From Citrus sinensis (lineage: Eukaryota; Streptophyta; Magnoliopsida; Sapindales; Rutaceae), in the NCBI RefSeq assembly GCF_022201045.2, contig NC_068561.1:13231001-13295000 (forward strand): a stretch of 64,000 nucleotides of DNA, given 5' to 3'. The position numbers and the translations under genes are program-made. A model generated the notes under the pieces. It was not told the origin of the DNA and searched no databases. It saw only the letters and a program-made list of their open reading frames with translations. Shown piece by piece: positions 11,573-23,834 of this stretch. The first letter of the stretch is position 1, and the number at the start of each line of letters is the position of its first letter.

Positions 11573-12787
11573 ATAATATTATAAACCTGACGGTTTTGAA
11601 GATTTCTCAAACTTTTCGGCACTTTAAAATTCTAAAATCGGGACTACCTTGTGCTAAAATGAAAAATTAAAAGATTATATTTAAAAATGAATATGAAATT
11701 TCATAAGCTAAAAATACACCTAATAAGAGGAACATTAGGAATGCGTATACTAAATAAAAAGAAAATGAATAGAAATAAAAATTGAATTCACTACAACAGA
11801 ATAGGCTTTTCATGGCATGGGAAATATGCTGTCAATGGGATATGATGGCAAAAACATGCATGCCGTTGATCCATGAGCCGTGGAAAGCTATGGGTTTTAA
11901 CAGCCAACATTCAACGCTATTAACTATGCTATAGAAGGTATTACACGGTGAAGGGTATCCACCGTTGATAATTTCATCAATAGCCATCATTACTCCCCGT
12001 TATATCTTTGGCGCCAATCTTGTTTTAACCATCCACAGCAATAATAACCAGCAGTGGATTGTTTCATCAACGACCAATACTACTTCCCGTCTTTTTTTTT
12101 GGCGCTAAACATAGTTCAACATTTAACAAGAAAAAGAAACTGCTATGATAAAATGTGATAGCATGGTTAGTACATGCCGTTGTAACAAGTTTTAACAGTG
12201 ATAATAAAATTTTACTTTGGAATATTTATATAACAGTCATTACTATTGAAAAAATCAATTTTACCATATAATTAACCTGTTGCAATTTAAATTAACTTAC
12301 TATTTAATTCCTCGATAGATTCCTAATTTCATTTATATAAATAATACATTCGAATTTTCTAAATAAATAAACTAAACATACACACGATTGTCCAAACAAA
12401 ATTGTATTCAAATTTGTGTACACATGGTGTCCAAACAAAATTGTATTAAAAAAAGAAAAAAAATATGTAATGAACAATCTGATATAAAGAACTCATTGTC
12501 AAGAAAAGATGGAAAATATAGCCATTGTTTGAAAAGAAACTACTGAGTACCAAAAATAGTATCCTTAACATGAACTTAAATTAAGCAACTTGATCAAGTC
12601 CTCTATGATGACAACATTCATTATTGCAAAATAATCCTTACCCAAGAACTTCAAATTCCTGCAACAATGAGAATTAAAATATTATGTTCTAGTTTATAAA
12701 CTCCCAACTTTTATTTTTTACGTATATATACATATGGCATTCTATAGGTAAAATATAATTTAAATTATAACATTACCTTTATTTGAG

Positions 12788-14490
12788 TTAATCCAAGGTG
12801 ATGTACTTTATAGGCCATGCAATTGTGCTCCCTTTTACATCACCTAAGTTAAAGAACTCTTGAGTTGGTCGAACCAGAGATAATGATGGCTTATTCACTT
12901 CATCAACCCATACTTTGTAGTAATTTGGTCCAAGTTGAACATGGTGGACCAATGCCTCAGGATTTGTTGCAGCTATCATTCCTTTTGCAACCACTTCCCC
13001 AATACCCAACCAATTTAAGAGTTTACAAATATCACCATTAGTTGGAGTATTTGGAATAGCTGTGCTATCTTCAAAGGACTGTCAGAAAACAAAAAATTAT
13101 ATATCAAAACAAAGTAAAAATTTGTTTTTGGAAAATCATAAATTTATATATAAAATATATGAAACCAATAAAACCTGGGGAGTTGGTGCAAGATTATTGT
13201 CCAAGTTGTCATCAATGTTAACATGGTCCTGTTAAAATATAAAAGTCAAAATAATATTATATGAAAAAAGTAAATATGATGGTACAATTAATTATTAATT
13301 TAAATAACTTACCTTACTAAATCTTCTCCTAGACATGAAAAAATTTTGAAATTCAGTAAATCGATCACTTAGTTCTTTCAAATCATTCTCAAGCTTCTTT
13401 ACTTTGCGGTTGCCTTGGACCTGTGCAGCTACTTTTGAAGGTGTTACACCAAATCCCATACCTTTGACACAGCCAGGACGCTCATCACCTTTTAGTTTTG
13501 CAATTCCATCATTCTTTAAGGAGGTTTGATCCTCTTCAGTTGACATTGCAGAAATTTCTTCAAGCTTTTTCTAAATGAACATATATTACAAGATACTAAG
13601 ACTATATTAATGGAATTTCATATCATATTATTGTTATATAAACCAAGCAATTGTATTTATTAGTACCACTGATTCAGCAGCAGCCGCATTAATTGGTTGT
13701 CCATTTTTTCGTGTACGTGATTTAAGCCAAACGTTTACTCTAGTACCTGAAGATGGATCCTTTTTTATCTACCAATAAAACAGAAGATAATAAGAAAAAA
13801 AAACCTCATCTAAAAAGATAGCACATATTCCTCAATCAAGTTTGAAGTAGATAAAACCATTTCATCCCGTGTCCGTGCCATGCCTTTTCGACTCGTTGTG
13901 TGAGGCTCTGTTTGTGTTGCTCTTAATTGTTGGAATTTTTCACTTCTCTCCTATAAGACATAGGATATATTGAATGTAGTAACATGAAATATAAATAATA
14001 TATTGACATACATACTTTCCAATCTTTGCTTAATCGGTGGGCAACAAATTTCTTCCATTCTTCATCAGTCACATCTTCAGGTTTTAGCAGCTTCAGTTTC
14101 CTAGTTGCATCAGGCATTTGAAATGCTTCCCTTATACTAATTGACAATCTGGATTTGTAATCTGTCCATAACTTTCTCATTCGAGCAAGTATGTTTTCTT
14201 TTTGATGGTCATCAATGATAAACTTTTGCTGCAATGATATTAAAATAAACAACATTGCTAGTTGCTTTAAATTATTATTATTTATGAATGAAATTAATAA
14301 AAAGGCTATCATACCTTAACAGCCGTCCAAAGCACTTCTTATCCTTTAGGAAGTTGGAAACATTTATAAGTTCAACAAAAAGTATTTCTTAATGTTCTAA
14401 TCAATGAATTATATCAAAACACTTCTAAAACTTACCTTTCCACCATTGCCCATAGTCATTTTCTCTAATTAAGTGTTCACGATAAAAATG
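12788..14490 (-). pseudogene. CACTA second ORF, Ptta/En/Spm (Transposase_24-like) protein
   Basis: Spliced minus-strand frames carry the conserved plant CACTA-associated region. A first part runs from about 14300 to 14040 (acidic-basic stretch followed by an RLSKDWK motif). A middle part is near 13870-13930 (HTTSRKGMARTRDEMV, a typical block of this family). A basic coiled-coil-like part is at 13295-13546, and a C-terminal part at 12788-13009. Introns of about 80-200 bp separate them. Family members are thought to act with the TNP2-type transposase as DNA-binding accessory proteins. I could not prove a continuous frame, so it is listed as a pseudogene or low-confidence gene model. Confidence 0.7.
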
Positions 14491-14696
14491 AATCTTTATG
14501 CTAGCTACAACATGTTAAGAGTAAGTGAACATGATATATCATTAGGAAAAGAAAAAGATAAAATACAGCTGTTACTACAAATATAACAACATTATTAGCA
14601 TATGTTCATTGTTCATACTACAGTAAATCAAATATGCATTCACACTATAAAAAATAATAAACAGTGAATTCCAAATTCAAAATGAATAATAATAGT

Positions 14697-16979
14697 TTAA
14701 ATTTCAATTTCAATTTCCTCAGAATCCTTCCTTACATGAGGATCATTACCATCCACATCATTAGGCTCCAGCCTAGAAGCATCGATAGGCATATTAGTTG
14801 AATTTACATTCTCATCATACATATTAAGGTCGTGATAGCCCCTTGGTGTTGCTTTAAGTACAATACACCAATTCGATGTATCACTTTCTCGAGAGTAAAA
14901 AACTTGTTTTGCTTGCGACGCCAATATGAAAGGATCTATTTGCCATTGATTTTGTCCTTGATGGAGATTCACCAATGTGAAACCATCATCTTGCTTGACT
15001 CCATTTATAGTGTTAGCCCAATCACAATGAAATATGGGCATTTGAAATGTACGATAGTCAAGCAAAATGATATCTTTTATAACCCCATAGTAGGATACAT
15101 TTCCAACAACTGCAGCATTATCCTTCGCACTAGATCTACATACAGTTTCCGCTTCAATAAAGACACCACTATCTTGAGTTGACCTTTCTACTTCCCTTGT
15201 ATGAAATCTTTGACCATTAACAATGAAACCAACAAAAGACATTGCATGCATCCTAGGCCCTTTTGCTAGTGACTTTAATGTGTCAGATACATTAGCCATA
15301 CTTTCTTGGATCTTTATCTATTCACCAATAAACCAAACAATAGGTCATCCTATACATTGAAAAGTTTATTGCATTTGATTTTTTTTAATGTTAACTTAGA
15401 TGGACTAAATGATTAGCTTACCTTTTCTGCTAACCATTGGGAAAAAGTTTCAGTGTGCATTTTGTGTAGCTCTTGAATATCACACCTACGTCTCCTAAAT
15501 GATCTCTGCAATTTCTCCATATGCATTCTAAGATCAAACTAAGTTAATTACAAGACTAAATACATAAATTAAATAATATACATGATCGATAAATACTCAC
15601 TCTCGAAATGGCTCCGCTTCTATTGTATTTAATAATACATAACGATGTGCGATTTTTAACATAGCTTCAGACATTTTCAATGGTCGACCTTTTAAGATTG
15701 GCCACCCTCCTATTAATGGCTCATAAACTTAAACACCATTGTTCCACAATTCAATCAAATCATCTATTAATGGCTCCAAGAATACATCAATGGCATTCCC
15801 TGGTTGTTTTGGCCCTAGTATTAACAATGTCAACATTATGTTCTCCTCAGACATACATACCCATGGAGGAAGGTTATATGTTACTAGGAAAATAGGCCAA
15901 CAACTGCATACATAGCTAAAATTACGAAAAGGGTTAAACCCATCAGCAGCAAGCCCAAACCTGATATTTCTTGGATCAGATGCAAAATTAGACCATTTCT
16001 TATTGATGTTATCCCATGCCACTGAATCAACTGGGTGTCTCATTTTTCCATCTGAACTTTTGTTAATTGAGTGCCATTTCAATTGTTCTACTTTTTCACA
16101 TGACATAAACATCTTTCTAAGTCTAGGTATTATAGGGAAATAACGCAGCACTTTTGCTGGTACTCCTGTCCTAATCTTCTTAGTTCGAGAATTTACTTGC
16201 CATCTAGAGGTGTTACACTTAGGACATGTATCTATATTTTCTTTCTCCTTGGTGAAGAGACAACAATCATTAACACAAGCATGGATTTTTTTGTAACCGC
16301 TATCAAAATCCTTAAGCAGTTTCTTCACTAAGTGTAGAGAACCAGGTAAAATATTATCTTCAGGTAACATATCGAAAATAATCTGAAGAAGTTCATTAAA
16401 ACCATTATCAGATAATCCATGTGCAATCTTGTGTTTATATAAGGCAACAGTTGCTGACATTTTTGTATATTTTGAACATCCTAAGTATAAAGAAGTCTCA
16501 GCAGCTTTCACCTTTTCAGTAAACTCATTTTCTTCTAACCTAGGTGTGGTATCATCAATGTAGTCATTTGGGTTATCTGACACTATAGTTTTGAAGATAA
16601 GCATCATTATACATTTCATAAGCGTCTATCATCTTCACATCTTTATCTTGCCTAGAAGTATTTGGAGCTTCTCCATGAAAAACCCAATTATCATAAGTGG
16701 GGTCCATCCCACTTATCACTAAATGTTCATATACCGTGTCTACATGTTGACGACAATAACAGGCACATTTTATGCATGGACATATAATCCTATCAGAATT
16801 TCCAGCATTTTTTCTAGCCAAGTTAACAAATTTTTGGGCTCCATCTTGAAATTCTTTAGTATATCTACATATAAAAAAAGTTAAAAAAAAATAAAACTTT
16901 AAATCTATTAGCATAAAATATTTAAATACTGCAGTTATTCAAATACTAACCGATTAAGCTTCACCCATTTTTTATCCAT
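14697..16979 (-). pseudogene. CACTA TNP2-type transposase, internally deleted
   Basis: The start is MDKKWVKLNR at 16979, with a short first exon ending at 16951 and an intron to 16865. Exon 2 carries the N-terminal transposase-associated zinc-binding domain (cysteine-rich, about 16860-16680). After an apparent frame change near 16590-16610 the tnp2 catalytic region begins (15729-16590: CPKCNTSRW, then RHPVDSVAWDNI and GLAADGFNPF). It ends at a premature stop (about 15727). The sequence then jumps to a HRYVLLNTIEAEPF block (about 15640-15600) and to a DUF4216 domain (14697-15299, to the stop). The second half of the tnp2 domain and most of DUF4218 are missing, so the enzyme is probably inactive. 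Confidence 0.85.
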
Positions 16980-17129
16980 CAACATGACATCAAGTGCTTG
17001 CTTGTAACCTCTTTGATCTGTTGTTTAAATATAAAACATATTTTTTTAATTATTTGTCTAGCAAAGAATCAGATTGCTCAATCTGCTATACATAACCAAT
17101 TCTTTTTCTTACTCTTTTTTTTTAACAAA

Positions 17130-17301
17130 CAGTTACGAATAAAAATAATCAAAATTCTTTTTCAACCCAAACTTGCAAATAAGACATCACGACTAGATGA
17201 CATTATTTGGCAAAAGTACTAGCTCATAAACAAGCATATATACATATATTATACAACTAAGGTTTTTAAAAGATAAAGATAATCAAACAAGTTATTTGCA
17301 T
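17130..17301. repeat. 172-bp direct repeat, left copy, flanking a captured gene fragment
   Basis: Starts CAGTTACGAATAAAAATAAT and ends GTTATTTGCAT. It is nearly identical to 17981-18152, with about one visible substitution. The two copies bracket 679 bp of unrelated DNA inside the CACTA element. Confidence 0.95.
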
Positions 17302-17774
17302 TATTGGCAAAAGAACTTATCTGTGATTGCAATTTGCATTAGTGCTCAAACTTTTGCCAACTACAAATTTCAATTGTCCTGATTTCAGATAGATCTGTTC
17401 AAGATATAATTTGCTTTGAAATTCTCCAGAAACAATTAAAATGTATTATTGAGTTTGCAGACATGGAAAACCACCATGGCTTGGGATTCTCCAATCATAG
17501 ACCTTCTAATCCTTGGTGATGGCAATATTTGATTTCAGGTCTTTGGTACTGATGCCAATAGATTTTACCCTGGCTGTTTTTTATTCCCTTGTGGACCTCT
17601 ACTTTACTGTTGTTTCTCTTTTATAGCGTTAATAGAAAAGAAATAGCAAGATGCCAAGAGATTGGACTAGCTAGTTAGTTGGCATTTATTAACAGTGATA
17701 AGTTATAAATCAATACTAGCATCTCTTGATTAAAAAAGAAAGGTAACTGATCCTTTATTTCCAAATATTTTTAG

Positions 17775-17980
17775 GATTCTTTTATTCAAGCTGCTTGGAC
17801 GCGAAGGTCTCGGGGTGAACTTGATAAGAGACCTAACAGGAAATCATGGAAGCAGAGGACAAATATGTACATGCGGCCATTTTTATTTAATGTTTTCTTT
17901 TCTAAGAAATTCGTTCATGCTAAAGTGATGCACCGCTCAATAAGTAAAGTTATATCAGTTGCTACCACAAATGTTGACGA
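17775..17980 (+). pseudogene. Captured exon of a uL18 (ribosomal L18p/L5e family) gene
   Basis: After an intact acceptor (ATATTTTTAG, AG at 17773-17774) an open plus-strand frame of about 68 codons runs without stops to the repeat junction, where it goes out of homology. It contains AWTRRSRGELDKRP, then a basic stretch, then MYMRPFLFNVFFSKKFVHAK and VMHRSISKVISVATTN. The last part matches what I know of the N-terminal half of plant organelle/eukaryote-type uL18-family proteins (strand region ending in a serine/threonine-alanine-threonine-threonine-asparagine motif). The sequence 17302-17774 looks like intron or flanking DNA from the same donor. The fragment lacks its start and its C-terminal half, so it is not a working gene. 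Its orientation is opposite to the transposase genes. Confidence 0.6.
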
Positions 17981-18152
17981 CAGTTACGAATAAAAATAAT
18001 CAAAATTCTTTTTCAACCCAAACTTGCAATTAAGACATCACGACTAGATGACATTATTTGGCAAAAGTACTAGCTCATAAACAAGCATATATACATATAT
18101 TATACAACTAAGGTTTTTAAAAGATAAAGATAATCAAACAAGTTATTTGCAT
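17981..18152. repeat. 172-bp direct repeat, right copy
   Basis: Second copy of the repeat at 17130-17301. It directly abuts the 3' edge of the captured uL18 fragment, so the duplication and the capture look like one event. Confidence 0.95.
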
Positions 18153-19296
18153 GCTAAAAAATAAAATCATTTAGTATTAAGCATAAAAGAACAAATGAAA
18201 AAAAAAACCAAAATTTTAATGCCAAACATATTCACAATATGCTATGTGGGAAAAAGATCAAGTATAGGGCATACCTGAAATAATTCTCACCACGAAATCT
18301 GAAAACTGAAGCCGAAAGCTCAGACCAGCATCCTGGATTTGATTTCTCTCCTGTTGCACGTAGAACCAGAAATTTTGAAACAAAAATTTTGCTTTTTTTT
18401 CAAATCTTTTAATAAAATTAGAATTTAATTAATTGAAAGATAAATTAGATTAACTAGATAACACAATAACAGTAACACAACCATTCAAACTTATGTCTCA
18501 ACATAATGATTTCCAAATCAAATGAAAAGAAAATTACATATTAAATAAAAGTTCTTACCTTTCCTTGTCGCTGATGGTACAAACGGCGATAATAGGAATT
18601 AAAAAGAAGATTGAGGCCAAACCTTTGTGAAATTGCAGAAAGGATGAAATAAAATTGCAGAGAGGATGAAATACTAAGGTTAAAAGGTATACGATTCCAA
18701 ATAAGAGAGGGAAAATCTGAAAAACTAGGGCATTTAGAAGTATGGGTATTCTAAAAATATGAGATAAAATTAGAAAAAATCAAAAATTTTTGGAAGAATT
18801 TGATAACAACCGAATCTCCATAGAGAATTAACGCGGGAGTGTTTTAGAAGAGGTGAGAAATTTGCAAACTAGAGAGAAATTAGTAAAGTGTTCCTATTTT
18901 GTTTGTAGTAAGATTCTAATTTAACAGGATAAGTCAAAGGCCATCTTTTATTATTAATTAACAGCAAATATCACGCGCTATTGAAAACTATTTTTACGGG
19001 GATTGATATTTTTATGCTATTAAAAATTTATTATCCAAGCAATCAACGGCATTTTTTTAAAAATATGCCGTCTTATTATATAGTGGAATCTTTTAACGGT
19101 GAATATTTTAATACCTTCCGTCTTTACATATTTTTAACAGCATGTAATTATAATATGCCGTTAGAACTCCACCATAAAAACTCATTTTTGTTGTAGTGAT
19201 TCAAATACAAAAATAATATTGATGTTGCAAATTTCCCTACTTCAAGCAATAGAATTTCTTACTTTGAGAGAATAACTAAAGAAAATGGACCACTAA

Positions 19297-19404
19297 TGAA
19301 AGGGTTGGATAGTGATTATTTAAAACATAAGCAATGCTAAGGGACCCAATTGAAAGGGTTGGGTAGTGATTATTTAAAACATAAGTAATGCTAAGGGACC
19401 CAAT
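19297..19404. repeat. Tandem repeat, 54 bp x 2
   Basis: The block TGAAAGGGTTGG...GGGACCCAAT occurs twice in a row (19297-19350 and 19351-19404) with two substitutions. Just outside the CACTA right end. Confidence 0.9.
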
Positions 19405-19787
19405 TGAATTCTCAATTAAGTCCCAACAAATCTGACATTTATTTATAGATGGTAAAATAATAATGTTATAAGTTATAAAATTCATCATCTAGTAGATAAT
19501 TGAAATATAGTATTGAAAATTAAGTTGAGATTTTAACGTTATTAAAAAATGAGAAAAATTTATGATTGGAGTGCCATATTTGTAATTTTAAGAGCATTTA
19601 TTAACAATTTTTTGCTAGACCAGGCACTCATGGGTCTGCCAGTGTTTGCCTCCAGAAATTCAAAATCAGGTGGTCAGCTAAAATAGAATATTAAAATCCA
19701 CTCGGTCAAGTCCATGATGCATTAAAGTGTATGTACATACCTATAAAAGTTACATAACATTTAGTTTTCTGAAATATATATGCTTAC

Positions 19788-20580
19788 TTTTTTTTTATTA
19801 TTAGAAATGGGCTCACTGGGAGCTAAGGCAGCACTAATCGGGAGTGTGCAATCCCATAAACATCCTTACAAAGTATGCCAACAATTTTAGGAGGAGGAGC
19901 AAGAAGAACATGCAATCCTATAGGGGAATTTAAGCTATAAGAAGCAAGAAAATCAGCAGCACAATTTGGCTCTCTATACACATGCTCAAGTTGAACGATC
20001 CAATCCTGCTCTAATAATTTCTGAATAGCCTTGATAAGAGTGGCATTTTCATTTTCTGGAACAGAAGCCATTGTCAACAAATGCACTACACTCTTATTAT
20101 CCACTCCAACTTGAATACGCCTAATACCATTTTCCATGCCATTCTCAAGCCATGCAACAGCCCCCAAAGTTCAGTCGAAAGGACTGAACACGTTCCAAGG
20201 TTCACTATAAATCCCATGATCCAATTTCCAGTAAAGTCACGAAGCAAACCACCAGCTCCAGTCTGACCGCAACCTTTCTTGGCACCATCCGTATTTAAGC
20301 CAACACTCGGCCAAATAGGGGCTCTCCAACGTATCATTTTCTCCACTTTCTTTTGCTTTACACTCAGAGGTTGCTTGATACACCTTAGGATCTCATACGT
20401 CCGAGCTTTAATATCTATAACTATAAAGCTGCTATCCCACTATCCATGATTAAAGAGTACATCATTTCTCCAATACCATAGACGCCACACTGTCACTCCA
20501 AAGCACACTCTCCAGTACTCTTGACTGGCAGTATTATTACCTCTCACCAGATTCATATGGAGCCAAGTCCTTTAGCGGCC
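19788..20580 (-). mobile_element. 5'-truncated LINE with RNase H domain, 793 bp
   Basis: On the minus strand an RNase H domain of the plant LINE type runs from about 20346 to 19823. It has the first catalytic aspartate in NTDGAKKG, then ELWGLLHGL, VGVDNKSVV and REPNCAADFLA. A frame change near 20150 splits it into two overlapping frames. A poly-T run at 19788-19796 is the poly(A) tail. Flanking 13-bp duplications TATATATGC(T/A)TAC (19775-19787 and 20581-20593, one mismatch) mark target-primed insertion. The endonuclease and reverse transcriptase are missing because of 5' truncation. Confidence 0.85.
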
Positions 20581-20593
20581 TATATATGCATAC

Positions 20594-21403
20594 TTTTTAA
20601 TCATATATACTTTTTCATTTTCGAACGCAATCAGTCTTAAATTGGTGTAACTCGATGTGATCATATCATCTTCATATTCGGTTTTATGGTCAGGAAACTT
20701 GCAGGATATATCAGGTCATGGGTGGCCCGAAAAATTTTTAAGCAATAATTTATTTGCCAATACACGTGTCAATTTCAGACTTGCCAGTATTTTTGGATAA
20801 TTAACCAACCAAACAGGCCGGGATTATTTGTTCCACTTACAACATAAGGTAAATCAACTTGTAAATTGTTTTGGCAGCTTATAGTCCTATCTATTCAAGC
20901 AATAATACAAGGTCAAGGTAAGTTCAAAAAACAGAAAATTAAAAATGAAAATAAGAAATTCAAACTTTCCAAAATCTTTAAATTTGAACGCTTGTACATG
21001 TGACCATTTCAACGTCTCTTAGCTCTTTGAAAAAATAAATCAGCCGAAACAAATCTGACTGTAAAATTTACGGCAAGAACTTCCAGGATTGCACAAAACC
21101 GCTGGAATTTTCTCAGCTATCCGTTGAAGGCACTGGGGACAGAGCTTTATAGATACGTAGGGGATGGAAGAAAACTAGACAGATGAATGGAATCAGTTTC
21201 CAGATTTTATTACTTTGTCATGTCAAAGGTTTACGTATGATTTTTCCGGCAATTTAATTTTATTACATCTAAAATAAGAGCATGTCCATCAATCATTTCG
21301 AGCAATCAATCTTATTTAACAAGATATAACAAGGAAACAGATGTTGTAAACAAGAAACCAATTTTTCATGAATGTAACTCTAGCTATGCAAACATAACTT
21401 TGC
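20594..21403. other. Intergenic region and 3' flank of the lectin receptor kinase
   Basis: No coding signal. The part next to 21403 is expected to contain the 3'UTR of the receptor kinase. AT-rich, with no repeats I could define. Confidence 0.5.
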
Positions 21404-23752
21404 CTAAATGGCACTAAGAAAAGAAGTAGGATTGGGAGGAATTGGGATTTCCACGGTTCCTTCCAGCATAAGCAAAACCTTCTTCATCGAAGGACGGAGC
21501 GATGGCTCATCAAGAATGCACCACAGTGCAACTTTGATCATCCTCTCCAATTGTTTTTCGTCAACTTCTTCATCTTCTACCAATTGGCTTAGGTTACCAT
21601 TCTCGAAACACTGGTAAACCCATTCTTCGAGAATAACTTGATCGTCTGGAAGATTCGGATCCAAGCATCTTCTACGACAGATGATCTCCAGCAACACAAC
21701 TCCAAAGCTGTATACATCTGCTTTCACAGTAATGGGCAGATTCCGGTGCCATTCTGGTGCAACATATCCCCTTGTTCCTCTAATTCCTGTAAATGTTCTA
21801 GTCTGGTCTGGCTTCATCAACTTTGCTAATCCAAAGTCTGAAATTTTAGCACACCTATTCTCGTCCATGAGTATGTTCTGAGGCTTTATGTCACAGTGGA
21901 TGATCTGAGTCTCGCATTCATCATGTAGATAGAGGATTCCTCTAGCAATATCGCGAGCAATTCCCATTCTTTCAACCCAATTTGGTTGTTTTTCTGGATT
22001 GAAGAGTATATCAGCAAGAGAACCATTGCTCATGTACTCGTAAACCAAGATCTTTTTCGATACTTCGAGGGAATAACCAAGTAGACGGACAAGATTCCGG
22101 TGGTGAGTCCTCCCGATAACTTTCATCTCCGTCTGAAACTCTCTTTCCCCTTCAGCTAACACCTTCTCTAATCTCTTTACAGCTACTAATTGGCCGTTGA
22201 TCATTGCCCCTTTATAAACCGTACCAGATGATCCTCTACCGACTTCTTCCTTGAACCCATCTGTCATCTTCTCTAGTTCTGCATAACTAAATGACAAGGG
22301 AGCAATATCCTCACAATATCTGGCACTGCCATTCCCTGGAATTCTTCTGTATGACCCAACATGGTATCTGTAAATGAAAATTCCAAAAGTGACCGCCGAA
22401 ATAAGAATGACCACAGCTACAAATAAACAAATGATGACGATGTCTTTCCAGAGTTCTTTCTTATTGCCTTCTACGGAGAATGGTGCTTGAGGAGATGATG
22501 AAGTGGCATCATCTACTTTTACGAAAGCAATGCTTGAATCACGCAGGTTCCTTCTACCAAATCTCAAAGGAAGCCTTTGCATTTTGCATTCCTCTTCTTT
22601 AAACAGCGCGGCTTCACAATTGCAGTCCTCCAAACACGCTTGTTTGCACTTCTCTTCGGTTGTTTCAGATAGAACATAATACGAAACATCTTCCCACTTA
22701 GTGTTCTTCAGTTCTCGAATAGCTTTGTTTCCGCAACTTTCTGCGGTGTAATTCCGTTCGCAGCCCGAAGTAAAATTGCCTTGGCTAATTTGAACGAATC
22801 CTGGAAGACATGGGCAGTCAGGTATCTGATCGTTCAGAACACAGAAGCTGTTAAACCCGCAAAAACCAATAGGGTCACATCTATCACTTGTCGATTCCCA
22901 TACAACTTGCCACGTACTATTTTGCCTCCTCAAATTGTAAGAATACAATCTGAATATCCCATCAGAATCAATTTTCATCAAATATATCATCCCTTTTGTC
23001 GGATTTTCTCCGCCAGTCAAATTGAAAATATTGACGCCAGTTGTATTCATCAGGAAAAGATGGCCGTTTTCATCGAGATTTAGGCTCACATTATCTCCTT
23101 TGTTGTATGTATTAGATGCCCAGTAAGCATGTTGAGTTCCGTACGGATTTATATTCGCATACTGTACCAGGTTTCCATCACCTTGCATAATAAGCAGGAA
23201 TTTCCCTGTCGATGGATTAGTTTCTGAAATCCCTGGAAACAACTTTGTCCCCACTGAAAGACGTTGATTTGGCAAAAGGGTATCAGTCGGATGCTCAAAA
23301 GTTTGCCAGAGTGTCTTCCCATTAGAATCGTAAAGCACAAAGTTGCCAGAGTCAAGCATCGAAGCAGAAGAAGCAGACTGAGAATCATCAGCGATTAGGG
23401 AATCTTGGCTTTGTTGTGATGAACGCAAGACAATACTCCCCTCAGAATTGAAGAGCAAGGTAGCATTTGTGGAGACTGGAGGATCGTCTCTATTGGCGGT
23501 CCACACTACAGTTTTCTCCGGAATCCCGGCTAGAAACACTCCAACGTAATATCTGCCGCTAACATTGCTCTGAGGATAAAATCCAAAGGCGTAGAGGCCG
23601 GACGGTGACCGCCATGATGAGTTTCCGATGGGTGAAAGAGAAGAGCCTATGCTTATATTTGAGCGTCTTTGTTTAGCTGTGGCTGTAAGACATCCAGATG
23701 ACAAAATAAAGAATATGATTGAATGCTTGAAAAGAAAATGAAATCTCTGCAT
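21404..23752 (-). CDS. G-type lectin S-receptor-like Ser/Thr protein kinase, intact, 782 aa
   Basis: Single-exon receptor kinase of the plasma membrane. It has a signal peptide (about residues 1-26); a bulb-type mannose-binding lectin domain (about 45-165, with LDSGNFVLYD); an EGF-like cysteine cluster (292-331); a PAN/apple domain (about 338-412); and one membrane helix (437-461). The kinase is at about 502-770. All kinase landmarks are present: glycine loop GRGSSGTV 506-513, VAVK with K526, HCDIKPQN with D621, DFG 639-641 and APE 665-667. The catalytic loop reads HCD, not HRD, so this is a non-RD kinase, as is common in this LECRK/RLK1 subgroup and often linked to defence signalling. The start is the ATG at 23752, followed directly by the signal peptide. 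A degenerate relative lies 20 kb away on the other strand. Confidence 0.95.
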   Translation of the reverse strand: MQRFHFLFKHSIIFFILSSGCLTATAKQRRSNISIGSSLSPIGNSSWRSPSGLYAFGFYPQSNVSGRYYVGVFLAGIPEKTVVWTANRDDPPVSTNATLLFNSEGSIVLRSSQQSQDSLIADDSQSASSASMLDSGNFVLYDSNGKTLWQTFEHPTDTLLPNQRLSVGTKLFPGISETNPSTGKFLLIMQGDGNLVQYANINPYGTQHAYWASNTYNKGDNVSLNLDENGHLFLMNTTGVNIFNLTGGENPTKGMIYLMKIDSDGIFRLYSYNLRRQNSTWQVVWESTSDRCDPIGFCGFNSFCVLNDQIPDCPCLPGFVQISQGNFTSGCERNYTAESCGNKAIRELKNTKWEDVSYYVLSETTEEKCKQACLEDCNCEAALFKEEECKMQRLPLRFGRRNLRDSSIAFVKVDDATSSSPQAPFSVEGNKKELWKDIVIICLFVAVVILISAVTFGIFIYRYHVGSYRRIPGNGSARYCEDIAPLSFSYAELEKMTDGFKEEVGRGSSGTVYKGAMINGQLVAVKRLEKVLAEGEREFQTEMKVIGRTHHRNLVRLLGYSLEVSKKILVYEYMSNGSLADILFNPEKQPNWVERMGIARDIARGILYLHDECETQIIHCDIKPQNILMDENRCAKISDFGLAKLMKPDQTRTFTGIRGTRGYVAPEWHRNLPITVKADVYSFGVVLLEIICRRRCLDPNLPDDQVILEEWVYQCFENGNLSQLVEDEEVDEKQLERMIKVALWCILDEPSLRPSMKKVLLMLEGTVEIPIPPNPTSFLSAI

Positions 23753-23826
23753 TTTTTTTTAATTTAGTTTGGAGATTGGGGATGAAATGGAACAGTGATG
23801 AGCTTGGGGACTCGTTTTGATTTAAA

Positions 23827-23834
23827 TTTATAAA
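23827..23834 (-). promoter_or_regulatory. Candidate TATA box of the lectin receptor kinase
   Basis: TTTATAAA about 75 bp upstream of the ATG at 23752, a normal plant TATA-to-ATG distance for a short leader. It is palindromic, so the strand is taken from the gene. Confidence 0.45.

Larger units (their letters stand above)
11789..19198 (-). mobile_element. CACTA (En/Spm) DNA transposon, 7.41 kb, both ends present
   Basis: The left terminus is CACTACAACA and the right terminus is TTGTTGTAGTG. Flanking 3-bp duplications ATT (11786-11788 and 19199-19201) match the CACTA superfamily. Subterminal DNA on both sides has many copies of short motifs (ACGGC, CCGTT, TAACGG), expected for transposase binding. 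The minus strand encodes a TNP2-type transposase remnant and a second protein of the Ptta/En/Spm family. A captured host gene fragment lies between 17302 and 17980. The ends are intact but the transposase is damaged, so movement would need help from another copy. Confidence 0.92.

Noticed and set aside
15680..15895. Plus-strand ORF inside the CACTA transposase
   Set aside because: Antisense of the tnp2 region.
21408..23083. Several plus-strand ORFs over the receptor kinase
   Set aside because: Antisense shadows of the intact 782-codon gene.
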